The translations under genes were made by a program, and so were the position numbers. From assembly GCA_964389805.1 (NCBI GenBank), contig CAYMFU010000315.1, forward strand, positions 1 through 13,015: a stretch of 13,015 nucleotides of DNA, given 5' to 3'. This stretch comes from JAGTVG01 sp964389805 (GTDB taxonomy: Bacteria > Bacteroidota > Bacteroidia > Cytophagales > Cyclobacteriaceae). Under the pieces are notes generated by a model. It saw only the letters and a program-made list of their open reading frames with translations, was not told the origin of the DNA and ran no database searches. Below are positions 1 through 7,612 of this stretch, piece by piece (position 1 is the stretch's first letter; the number at the start of each line of letters is the position of its first letter).

Positions 1-404
1 GGATGCAGATCATAGCGCTCTTTTTCAACTCCCCTGAAATCAACCCTGGCAATCACTTTTATGCCAGCCTGATGGCATCCACTTACTATGTCTGCCAGAA
101 GCTCCCGTTCTCCGATGTAAGGATTTATATTAGCCATGGGAAGCGTATTCTGAAAATACTCCACAATTCCACCTCCATTGATTACCAATACATTGGCATG
201 TACGTCCCGCATGTATTGGACTACGCTATCAACGTTATAATCAGCAGCATCGGGCTGCCTTAGTACGGTTTGAAGAATACGCAATGGCTGTTGATGCCAA
301 TATCCTTCCATAGGCTCCTCGATGGAGCTGTTATTTCCATCCCGACTTTGCGGTTGACAGGCATATATACAAAGGATAAGAAAAATTGAGCAGTATTTAA
401 GCAT
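1..404 (-). CDS. GHL6-like lipoprotein, N-terminal part (truncated by window edge)
   Basis: This frame is open without a stop from an ATG at 404-402 to the left edge, giving 134 codons of a longer gene. The N-terminus is a short lipoprotein signal (hydrophobic residues 6-15, lipobox IYAC with Cys16), so the product should be membrane-anchored outside the cytoplasm. Residues about 65-130 hold the pattern NVLVINGGGIVEYF, then a Leu-Pro, an Asn-Pro-Tyr, and then GIKVIARVDFRG. This order is what I know from hypothetical glycosyl hydrolase family 6 (GHL6, a TIM-barrel family related to GH10/GH42-type folds), where a strand carrying NxGG is followed by a strand ending in the RVDF motif. The catalytic half lies outside the window, so activity cannot be judged. 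It follows the beta-propeller gene on the same strand after 135 bases and may be the fourth gene of that operon. Family assignment is from memory of motifs. Confidence 0.8.
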   Translation of the reverse strand, partial: MLKYCSIFLILCIYACQPQSRDGNNSSIEEPMEGYWHQQPLRILQTVLRQPDAADYNVDSVVQYMRDVHANVLVINGGGIVEYFQNTLPMANINPYIGERELLADIVSGCHQAGIKVIARVDFRGVEKERYDLH

Positions 405-539
405 GATTTAATATGTAATTGGTAAAGTATACTGTTGAATGTAAGTAATTATATGAACTGTTTCAACACTCAGATCGAGAACTCATGATCAGGGTGAAAA
501 AAATGTCCTTTCTTTTAAAAACAAAGTGTTAGTGAAGTA

Positions 540-1880
540 TTAAGGTAAACCTATTCCATATACATATTCTATACCCCGAAAGATTAATGTACCTCCGGCG
601 ATAGCTGTGGAAGACCAGAATTTATCATCCAGTGTATTGGTATTCAGCACTTTGAATTCAGGGCCTGCCTGTAACACATGGGTAGTCCCTGATTCCTCCA
701 GGCAGAAGATCATATCATTGTAAGCAAACGGAGAAGCCCAGAATGACTTCGCTCCTTCCAACTTTTCTCTTTTAAATGCATACTCACCTGTTTTGGCGTT
801 AAAACAACTAATCGTTCCTCCATTTCGAGCCAAACCATACAGATACCCTTTATATAAAACGGGTGTGGCCATGGCAATTCTGGATTTAGGTTTGGTCCAA
901 ACCACCCAATCATTACGACTTTGTACTGAATCCAATGAGATATCTCCTGACGCTCCGGCTTTAATCGCAAACAAGGTTCCACCTCCATCACGCCTTTCTT
1001 CATTACATACATAGATCATCTCCGTATCCCCCACTGGTGAGGTAATATCTCTGCCTCCCCGCATATCAATTTTCCATAAAAGTTCGCCTGTATCAGGATT
1101 ATATGACCTGGTTTTCTTACCGCCGGTAACCAACTCGACACGCACCTTATTTCTCCAGATATATGGAGTACTCCACGTTGAGATCTCATCCCGCTCAGCC
1201 CGCCATTTTTCTTCTCCGGTTCGTTTATCTAATGCAAGGATCTGCGAATTTTCCTCGTTATCAAACTGCAGAATTAAGAGATCCTTATACAATATAGGAG
1301 AACTGGAAGTTCCCCAATTGGACTGCATAGGAAATATCCCAATATTCTTTTCCCAGATCTTATTGCCATCCAGATCATAGCAAAATAAGCCCCTCATTCC
1401 AAAGTATACATACAAGTTTTCACCATCCGTTACGGGTGTTTCAGAAGCATAGGTGTTATCCCGGTGGGTTACTATCCCCGGTTTTCCCAAATAAGCTGTT
1501 TCCTTCCAGATTTCTCCCCCAGTGTTTTTATTCAGGCAATATATTTCGAACCTGTAATCTTCATCAGGCCTGGTCCTGTTATCCGCCCCTTCGGGATTAT
1601 CCATTTCTTCATCCTTCGCCTGACTTTCATTCTTGTTTTTATAAGCGGTTGTGATAAATACCTTTTCTTCCCAGACAATGGGGCTTGCCCATCCTTTTCC
1701 AGGTAGTTTGACCTTCCAGAGCATGTTTTTGTTATTTCCCCATTCAACAGGTAAATCAACTTCGGTTGAAATATTATTGGCTTCCGGTCCTCGAAACTGC
1801 GGCCAATTGTTATTGGAAGAACATGATGACTGGAAAATGATAATTCCAATAAATATTATTACGCGTTTTAATTCTTTCAT
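540..1880 (-). CDS. PQQ-like beta-propeller repeat lipoprotein
   Basis: The 446-residue protein has a signal peptide with a hydrophobic stretch at residues 7-16 and a relaxed lipobox ending at Cys20 (FQSSC), so it is probably a lipoprotein. The mature part opens with NNWPQFRGP, the hallmark start of a large family of PQQ-like beta-propellers common in Bacteroidota and Planctomycetota. It then shows repeated blade units: alternating hydrophobic strands such as SPIVWEEKVFITTAY, followed by turn motifs of the type LDKRTGEEKWRAE, NPDTGELLWKID and FNAKTGEYAFKRE. Seven to eight blades fit this length. I see no evidence of real PQQ dehydrogenase chemistry. Proteins of this kind are usually annotated as BamB-like or as structural propellers, and the role here is unknown. 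The gene starts 24 bases after the cytoplasmic nitrilase gene, so it is likely co-transcribed. Start chosen at ATG 1880 because the signal peptide begins directly there. Confidence 0.9.
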   Translation of the reverse strand: MKELKRVIIFIGIIIFQSSCSSNNNWPQFRGPEANNISTEVDLPVEWGNNKNMLWKVKLPGKGWASPIVWEEKVFITTAYKNKNESQAKDEEMDNPEGADNRTRPDEDYRFEIYCLNKNTGGEIWKETAYLGKPGIVTHRDNTYASETPVTDGENLYVYFGMRGLFCYDLDGNKIWEKNIGIFPMQSNWGTSSSPILYKDLLILQFDNEENSQILALDKRTGEEKWRAERDEISTWSTPYIWRNKVRVELVTGGKKTRSYNPDTGELLWKIDMRGGRDITSPVGDTEMIYVCNEERRDGGGTLFAIKAGASGDISLDSVQSRNDWVVWTKPKSRIAMATPVLYKGYLYGLARNGGTISCFNAKTGEYAFKREKLEGAKSFWASPFAYNDMIFCLEESGTTHVLQAGPEFKVLNTNTLDDKFWSSTAIAGGTLIFRGIEYVYGIGLP

Positions 1881-1904
1881 TATGATTGATTTTGATTATC
1901 CTTT

Positions 1905-2852
1905 TTATAGTCTGTATTCATTCTGAACTTTTTCATTCTTTAACAAATGCCCATCAAAGGTATAAATCTCATGTTCTCTGAGGATCTCACGAACTTTTAT
2001 ATCCGGATGGCGGCTTTCAATGGTTATCCAATTCTCCGGGTGATAAATTTCAATTTTAATTTTATCCCCGTATTTTTCCCTGATATCTTTCACTTTCCTT
2101 ATATAGGGCCAGACATGTATCAATACCTTTTCCAGGTTAATCGTTCCGCAAACCCACCTTTCAAACTGACCACTTACTGCCAATTCATCCCCAGTTATAT
2201 CAATGATTCTTGCTCCTTCACCAGTGCTGGAAACAATAAAAGCCTGGTTTATCCATGCATGATATTTCAACACGTTTATAAAAGGGGCCTGGGAGGGGAA
2301 ACAGATTATTTCAGCACCTTCCTTTTTAAGGTGATTCCAGCAGTCAAACCAGTTGGCATCATAACATATTTGCATACCCAATTTTCCAAAATCTGTATTA
2401 AACACCGGAGGTTCCAGCGTGCCTGGCTTAAGATTTCCATCCTCGATCTCGGAAGGGACCAAATGTGCCTTGTGATAAACACCTTCAATTTCTCCCTTTC
2501 TGTTGAGGAGAATAGCACTGTTGAAATAATTTCCATCATTTTTTGTTACCAATGGACAAACAACATAGCAATTCTGCCTTTTTGCTTCTTCAGCAATAAT
2601 GCTGATAACCGGCCCTCCTGTAGTTTCATCCTCCGCAATATCTTCCGTCCTGCTATTTTCTCTAACCCATGAAGTCTGAAAGGTTTCCGGCAGACAGATC
2701 AGATCAGGTTCAAATAAATAAACATTCTCCATCCTGCTGACTATATCACTGATTCTTTTCTCAATCGTGTCCACGGGCCAGATACCCCTCAGATCTATGC
2801 CAGCAACAACGACTTCCCGGGGTAATCTATTTTCCTTATTATTGATTTTCAT
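1905..2852 (-). CDS. Carbon-nitrogen hydrolase (nitrilase superfamily), cytoplasmic paralog
   Basis: The 315-residue protein has a complete nitrilase-superfamily catalytic set: Glu56 in LPETF, Lys128 in YHKAH, and nucleophile Cys163 in QICYDANW. An acidic residue at Glu135 sits where the second conserved Glu of the family is expected. Family members hydrolyse amides, N-carbamoyl groups or nitriles through a Cys-acyl intermediate. The QICYDANW context resembles the amidase and carbamoylase branches rather than true nitrilases, but the substrate cannot be named. There is no signal peptide, so it should act in the cytoplasm. Residues from about 270 to the end (ENWITIESRHPDI onward) form an extension beyond the core fold that is shared with the neighbouring paralog. 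It lies 55 bases downstream of that Tat-exported paralog on the same strand, and the two clearly arose by tandem duplication. Confidence 0.92.
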   Translation of the reverse strand: MKINNKENRLPREVVVAGIDLRGIWPVDTIEKRISDIVSRMENVYLFEPDLICLPETFQTSWVRENSRTEDIAEDETTGGPVISIIAEEAKRQNCYVVCPLVTKNDGNYFNSAILLNRKGEIEGVYHKAHLVPSEIEDGNLKPGTLEPPVFNTDFGKLGMQICYDANWFDCWNHLKKEGAEIICFPSQAPFINVLKYHAWINQAFIVSSTGEGARIIDITGDELAVSGQFERWVCGTINLEKVLIHVWPYIRKVKDIREKYGDKIKIEIYHPENWITIESRHPDIKVREILREHEIYTFDGHLLKNEKVQNEYRL

Positions 2853-2907
2853 AAATTCAGCATTAAAAATTGAGTAATGACATTTCTAAGCACTTATTTT
2901 CATGATT

Positions 2908-3981
2908 CTACCGGTAACGCGCTTGTATTACCTCCGATTCTCTTAATTCCTCCCGGTAGGTAGGAATTTCGTACTCTTTGAGTATATCCCGTACAAAAAG
3001 ATCCGGATCAAGGCTTTCAATAGTAATATGACCAGCTCCAGTACCTGCTCCCCCACCCGTATCCCTGAAGACCTTGATCTTAACCCGTTCCTTATATTTA
3101 CTTAAAATATCAGGAATACTGTATTTCCCAGGGAAAGTCGGCACATATTCCTTTTCAAGATTAACAGACGCCCAGGTATATCCCAATTGAAAACTGCTCG
3201 AATCAATATCAATTCCCGATATATCAACAATTCTAGCATCTTCACCCGTACTGGATACTACATAGTAATTGTTTTTCCAGGCATGGAAATTCAATATCCT
3301 CCCTCCTGGAAATTGCGAAGGAAAAAATACGATCTCCGCACCGTCATCCTTCAAGTGGGCCCAGCTTTCAAACCAGTTTGCATCAAAACATATCTGCATT
3401 CCAATCTTACCAAAATCAGTCTCAAAGACCGGGGGTCTTGAGGGACCAGGAATGATACCTTCCCCATTCTGAATTTCGGAATCCACAGGATGTGCTTTAT
3501 GATAAGCACCGGAAATACTCCCCTGCCGGTCAACTAGGAGGGCACTGTTGTAAAACTGCCCGTCATTTTTTGTAACTACCGGACATATAATGTAACAATT
3601 GTGTTTACGGGCGAAATCCGCTACTCTGCTTGTTACAGGTCCGGGTGTATGTTCATCTTCCGCGATCTCTGCATAAGATTTCTGTTCATCTACATAGGAC
3701 GTGTCAAAAGTTTCTGTCAGGCAGATAATATCTGGCTCACAACCAGCCGCTTTTTCCATTCTTTCAAGCACATTGTTGATCCTTGATTTAATGGATTTTT
3801 CAGGATATAAATGTTGAAGATCTATTGAGGCTACCTTCACATTTCTCCTTAATATCTCCATGTCAAGCTTGGATTTTGGGCTTGCACATGACTGGGAATT
3901 TAAGCTGCCAATGATTCCCAGTCCAATGCCGGTTGCCGATTTCCCCAGAAAACTGCGCCGGGTAATTTCCTTTTTTTTCAT
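2908..3981 (-). CDS. Carbon-nitrogen hydrolase (nitrilase superfamily), Tat-exported paralog
   Basis: The 357-residue protein begins with a twin-arginine signal (TRRSFLGKSATGIGLG, residues 7-22) followed by a Cys at position 32 in a weak lipobox context (NSQSC). Export through Tat is likely, and lipidation is possible. The mature domain has the full nitrilase-superfamily triad: Glu90 in LTETF, Lys162 in YHKAH, Cys198 in QICFDANW. It aligns along its whole length with the protein encoded just downstream, including shared blocks such as VTKNDG, TDFGK and VSSTGE and the C-terminal TIES extension. Nitrilase-fold enzymes act on amides, carbamoyl groups or nitriles. Most are cytoplasmic, so a folded Tat substrate of this class on the outer face is notable. 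This is the first gene of the leftward operon, and its promoter should lie in the 420-base divergent region. Start chosen at ATG 3981 because the Tat motif follows immediately. Confidence 0.92.
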   Translation of the reverse strand: MKKKEITRRSFLGKSATGIGLGIIGSLNSQSCASPKSKLDMEILRRNVKVASIDLQHLYPEKSIKSRINNVLERMEKAAGCEPDIICLTETFDTSYVDEQKSYAEIAEDEHTPGPVTSRVADFARKHNCYIICPVVTKNDGQFYNSALLVDRQGSISGAYHKAHPVDSEIQNGEGIIPGPSRPPVFETDFGKIGMQICFDANWFESWAHLKDDGAEIVFFPSQFPGGRILNFHAWKNNYYVVSSTGEDARIVDISGIDIDSSSFQLGYTWASVNLEKEYVPTFPGKYSIPDILSKYKERVKIKVFRDTGGGAGTGAGHITIESLDPDLFVRDILKEYEIPTYREELRESEVIQARYR

Positions 3982-4401
3982 AAGCTTATTTGTCTGAAGT
4001 CATTTTCCGGTATGTCTTTCGAGTTATCTATACCATTTCAATACCGTCAACATTATTTTTAAATAAACTCCAGGATGATAATTATAAACTGTAAGTGATA
4101 ACATATTCATCCTTAGAGATTGGGTAAAAATTGTGTCTTTACGATCACTTCATTTCCTTCAAAAAGTATATTAAGTTACAGGATAAGATTGTTATTTGCA
4201 ACGTCCTTAAATTTCATAGGGCCTGATAGGTCATTGGACGATGGAGTTTTTTGCTAGTATCTGGTTTGATACAAGGGTTAAGGAATTAAAATCAATGGGA
4301 TCCGGGTATGGCTTATTCCAGAACTACAGAGGATTAATCAGTATGACTGGGAAATTGAAGCATCTTTTCGTAAATTTTAAGTCATACAAGTCTATTTTTT
4401 T
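3982..4401. promoter_or_regulatory. Divergent intergenic region between two hydrolase operons
   Basis: This 420-base stretch separates the start codons of two head-to-head operons, so it should carry both promoters and any shared operator. It is AT-rich. I looked for the Bacteroidota pattern of TTTG about 19 bases ahead of TAnnTTTG on both strands and found only partial matches, so I name no promoter. A small inverted repeat, GTATC-TGGTTT-GATAC, lies around 4257-4272 and is too short to interpret. Neither downstream ATG (3981 minus, 4402 plus) has a convincing Shine-Dalgarno sequence. The only open frame inside is a 56-codon one at 4241-4411 that resembles nothing I know. Confidence 0.6.
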
Positions 4402-6654
4402 ATGGGAGTAAAATCTAAAACCTATACCTTGTTTAAAATAACCGTCCGATTGCTGCTTTTTTTACTGCTTTTCGCATTCGTTTGTATTTATCCACTTCCC
4501 GCGGAGGCCCAGAATGAGGAAGATCCGGAAGACCTCAATGTATTCTGGAAATGGATCCGGTGGAACGATCCGGGAAGTTTTTTAATTGATCATTATATTC
4601 AACAGGCTGATGTTCTCTATGAAATAAGAAATAAGGAAATCGGACAGCTGAAAACAAAAAAAGACTGGCAAAACCGGCAGGTGTGGGTCAGGGATAAGCT
4701 TCATCATTTGATCGGGCCCTTCCCTGATAAAACAGCATTAAACCCAAGGATAACCGGGGTAATACATAAGGATGGATACCGGGTAGAAAAGTTGGTCTAT
4801 GAATCTATGCCAGGATTTCATGTAACGGGTTGCGTATTTATCCCTGATGATATCGTTGGAAAAGCCCCGGCAATCCTGAATGTAATTGGGCATGAACAGG
4901 AAGGATTTCGTGCTGAACTGGATCAACTGGTTTACATCAACCTGGTAAGGAAGGGATTTATCGTGTTGGCTATCGATCCAATAGGTCAGGGCGAAATCGT
5001 CCAGTTTTTCGATCCGGAAATCGGATTTTCAAAAGTTGGATATTCTGTAGTTGAACATAATTACGCCGGAAATCTAACTTTTCTTTCTGGAATCTCATTG
5101 GCACGATACTTTACATGGAATGGTATTCGGGGAATTGATTATCTCGTCAGCAGGGATGATGTTGACCCTGACAGAATAGGCATGACGGGATTTTCCGGTG
5201 GCGGAACCGTAACCTCATATGTTGCGGCGCTGGATGACCGGGTAAAAGTTTCAGTACCCTGCAGCTGGTCCGCATCATCGCAAAGCCAGACTGAAACAAA
5301 AGGGACACAAGATCCTGATTCCTTTTTTTATCGAGGTCTGATAGAAGGGATTACTTTTGAAGATCTGCTGGAGGTGCGTGCTCCGGTCCCAACCCTTATG
5401 ACTTTTACTTCACGAGACCAGTATCTTTCTATACAGGGTGCACGCTTAGCCTACCTGGAAGCTAAAGAAGTTTATAAAACTTTTGGGAAGGAAGATAATA
5501 TTCAATTTGTTGAAGATGACTATAAACACTGGCTTACACCTAAGATAAGACTGGCTATTTATTCCTTCTTCATGAAACATCTTGGAGTTAATGGCGATCC
5601 TTCAGAAGTTGATATTGAATTATTATCTGAAGAGGAACTTCAGGTTACACCTACCGGGCAGGTTTCAACGTGGTTGAAGACCGAGAACGTCCAGAGTATC
5701 AATGCAAAGGAAACAGAAATTCTTTTGACCAACCTGAATCAATCAAGGGAAGATATATCAGCCCATCTGGGGAAGGTTAAGGTTAAGGCGAAGGAATTAT
5801 CCGGATTTCTCCAACCAACTTTTTCTAGCGGGAATCCTTTCTTCAATGGCAGGTATCAAAGGGATGGTTATTCGGTAGGAAAGTATGCGATTGAGGGTGA
5901 AGGAAAATATGTCATTCCACTGCTTTTATTTGTTCCGGAATTGATAAAAGGGAAATACCCTGCCATCATTTACCTTCATCCGGATGGAAAAGCTGCAGAA
6001 GCAGGACCTGGTGGGGAAATAGAAAAGCTTGTAAAAAAAGGGTATGTGGTTGCCGCTGTCGATGTATTGGGTATTGGGGAAGTGAAGAATACAGCAACCC
6101 GAGAAGGTGCAGATGATTATACAGGGGTATTGATAGGAAGGTCCACACCAGGTATCCAGGCAGGCGATATTGTCAGGGTGGTGAACTACCTGAAACACCT
6201 CGATATAATTGACACTGAAATTGGTGCCATTGGAATCGATGAGATGTGCATACCTTTATTACATGCTGCGGCTTTTGAACCGATGATCAATAACCTGACG
6301 CTTATCGGATCACCTGTCTCTTACCGATCCATTGTCATGAATGATTTGTATAAGATTGGCCTGGTATACAATGATGATGGTTACTGGCATCCCTGGGAAA
6401 TCGATTTCTCGTGGGGTGTAGCCGGTGTATTAACAGCTTATGATCTCCCGGACCTGATCGGGTGCCTGGCGCCAAGGAGGGTAGTATTGTCCGGATTAAA
6501 GAATCAATTACTCGAACCTGCTAGTGATCAGGTCATTCAATTGGATATGGCCTTCCCCAAAGAAGTCTATACAACGATGGATGCCAGCCAAAATCTAAAA
6601 ATCAGTTCATCCCAAGAAGACATCAGCTCTTTAGTTGAGTGGTGCTTTGAATAA
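4402..6654 (+). CDS. Secreted tandem alpha/beta hydrolase (acetyl xylan esterase-like)
   Basis: The 750-residue protein has a signal peptide with a hydrophobic core at about residues 16-30 and a likely signal peptidase I cut after AEA36. Domain one (about 90-400) is an alpha/beta hydrolase with nucleophile Ser265 in GFSGGG, candidate acid Asp339 in TFTSRDQ and candidate His376 in YKHW. This layout matches the acetyl-xylan-esterase/dienelactone-hydrolase-like group (abhydrolase_7-type proteins). Domain two (about 490-740) repeats the fold, from the strand AIIYLHPDG through VAAVDVLGIGE. At its nucleophile elbow it reads GIDEM (611-615), with Asp613 in place of Ser. No obvious catalytic His follows near the C-terminus, so this half is probably inactive. 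The protein likely de-esterifies a substrate in the periplasm or outside the cell. It heads the rightward operon, with the next gene 13 bases downstream of its stop. The true substrate is unknown, and a peptidase-like role is less likely. Confidence 0.87.
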   Translation: MGVKSKTYTLFKITVRLLLFLLLFAFVCIYPLPAEAQNEEDPEDLNVFWKWIRWNDPGSFLIDHYIQQADVLYEIRNKEIGQLKTKKDWQNRQVWVRDKLHHLIGPFPDKTALNPRITGVIHKDGYRVEKLVYESMPGFHVTGCVFIPDDIVGKAPAILNVIGHEQEGFRAELDQLVYINLVRKGFIVLAIDPIGQGEIVQFFDPEIGFSKVGYSVVEHNYAGNLTFLSGISLARYFTWNGIRGIDYLVSRDDVDPDRIGMTGFSGGGTVTSYVAALDDRVKVSVPCSWSASSQSQTETKGTQDPDSFFYRGLIEGITFEDLLEVRAPVPTLMTFTSRDQYLSIQGARLAYLEAKEVYKTFGKEDNIQFVEDDYKHWLTPKIRLAIYSFFMKHLGVNGDPSEVDIELLSEEELQVTPTGQVSTWLKTENVQSINAKETEILLTNLNQSREDISAHLGKVKVKAKELSGFLQPTFSSGNPFFNGRYQRDGYSVGKYAIEGEGKYVIPLLLFVPELIKGKYPAIIYLHPDGKAAEAGPGGEIEKLVKKGYVVAAVDVLGIGEVKNTATREGADDYTGVLIGRSTPGIQAGDIVRVVNYLKHLDIIDTEIGAIGIDEMCIPLLHAAAFEPMINNLTLIGSPVSYRSIVMNDLYKIGLVYNDDGYWHPWEIDFSWGVAGVLTAYDLPDLIGCLAPRRVVLSGLKNQLLEPASDQVIQLDMAFPKEVYTTMDASQNLKISSSQEDISSLVEWCFE

Positions 6655-6667
6655 TGCAAAGAAAAAA

Positions 6668-7612
6668 ATGATAGAGAGTAAAAGCCGACGTAAATTTTTA
6701 GCAAATGCTGGTATTTCTACAACTGGAATCTTACTTGGAAATACTATTGCGGCATGTACATACAGGGATAAATTAAGAGAATCCGGATTCGACCTGATGC
6801 GCGAGGTTCACAAATACAGGAAAATAGATGCACATGCCCATGTAGGTCTTAAACTAAAAGAAGCAGATGAACAGATTGATATGGCTGACAGACTGGGTAT
6901 TGAAAAGATGTGCATATCAATGCCCATTACCAATTATTCAGGTACTGAACCTGAGGATCCGGATCAGGTGAGAAAAAATAATGATACGGTTCTTGAAGCT
7001 GTTAGGAAATATCCGGATAGGTATATTGGATTTATGACATTAAATCCTGTATATCAGAAAGAGGCACTTGAGGAGATTGACCGCTGTGTTGATCTGGGTA
7101 TGGTGGGTTATAAGGGATATACCCAGGTGAAAATCAATGACCCCTTGTATTATCCGATTATTGAAAAGTTAATAGATCTGAAAATGATCATGCTCATGCA
7201 TGCATTCGTTCAGATCGGGGTTGGAGGATACCGCATGAAATATGACAAAGGCCAGTCAGCAGCCAACACCACTATACCAGATGATATGGTCGATGTAGCA
7301 AGAAGATATCCTGAAGGCATGTTTCAGTATGCTCATATTGGTGGAGGCGGAGATTGGGAGTATGCCTGTAAGTCCTTCCGGGCCTATCCGAATATATATG
7401 CGGATACCTCCGGAAGCAACAATGAAGAACATATGATCAATTACGCTATTGATTATCTGGGTGAAGATCGATTGTTTTTTGGCTGTGATGGCAGCCATTA
7501 CCAGGGTATAGGAAAACTTTTGGCGGCTGATCTATCTGATTCCCAGAGGAATAAGATCTTTTTTGAAAACTATAATAATATTTTAAGAAAATCAGGAAAT
7601 CATGTTGCTTGA
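6668..7612 (+). CDS. Tat-lipoprotein amidohydrolase (metal-dependent, ACMSD-like fold)
   Basis: I start this gene at ATG 6668 rather than at an in-frame TTG at 6635. The later start leaves 13 bases after the preceding stop and puts a twin-arginine motif (SRRKFLANAG) at residues 6-15. The signal ends in a good lipobox, IAAC with Cys30, so the 314-residue product is probably a Tat-exported lipoprotein. It is a TIM-barrel amidohydrolase of the amidohydrolase-2 (ACMSD/uronate-like) type. The HxH pair of strand 1 is His56 and His58 in IDAHAHVG. Further ligands are His178 in MLMHAF, His223 in QYAHIGG and Asp274 in FGCDGSH. All expected metal ligands are present, so it should be an active hydrolase or decarboxylase on an unknown compound. 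Its stop overlaps the next start by 11 bases, which suggests coupled translation with the degenerate paralog downstream. Confidence 0.9.
   Translation: MIESKSRRKFLANAGISTTGILLGNTIAACTYRDKLRESGFDLMREVHKYRKIDAHAHVGLKLKEADEQIDMADRLGIEKMCISMPITNYSGTEPEDPDQVRKNNDTVLEAVRKYPDRYIGFMTLNPVYQKEALEEIDRCVDLGMVGYKGYTQVKINDPLYYPIIEKLIDLKMIMLMHAFVQIGVGGYRMKYDKGQSAANTTIPDDMVDVARRYPEGMFQYAHIGGGGDWEYACKSFRAYPNIYADTSGSNNEEHMINYAIDYLGEDRLFFGCDGSHYQGIGKLLAADLSDSQRNKIFFENYNNILRKSGNHVA

Noticed and set aside
3..263. Plus-strand open frame of 86 codons
   Set aside because: It is antisense to the GHL6-like lipoprotein gene, whose signal peptide and family motifs are convincing. The plus-strand translation shows no motif.
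540..1880. PQQ-dependent alcohol or glucose dehydrogenase
   Set aside because: The protein has propeller repeats but none of the PQQ/calcium-site features or the length expected of quinoprotein dehydrogenases. The WPQFRGP opening marks a different propeller family.
1947..2672. Long plus-strand open frame of 241 codons
   Set aside because: It lies antisense to the cytoplasmic nitrilase with its complete triad. The translation has no recognisable domain and is a by-product of codon bias.
4241..4411. Small plus-strand open frame of 56 codons in the divergent region, overlapping the esterase start
   Set aside because: It has no recognisable motif, no ribosome binding site and no family resemblance. 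A frame this long is expected by chance in a 420-base gap. It could be an upstream ORF, but nothing supports that.
6635..6667. Upstream TTG start for the Tat-lipoprotein amidohydrolase
   Set aside because: It would add 11 residues ahead of the Tat signal and overlap the previous gene. The ATG at 6668 places the twin-arginine motif at the normal distance.
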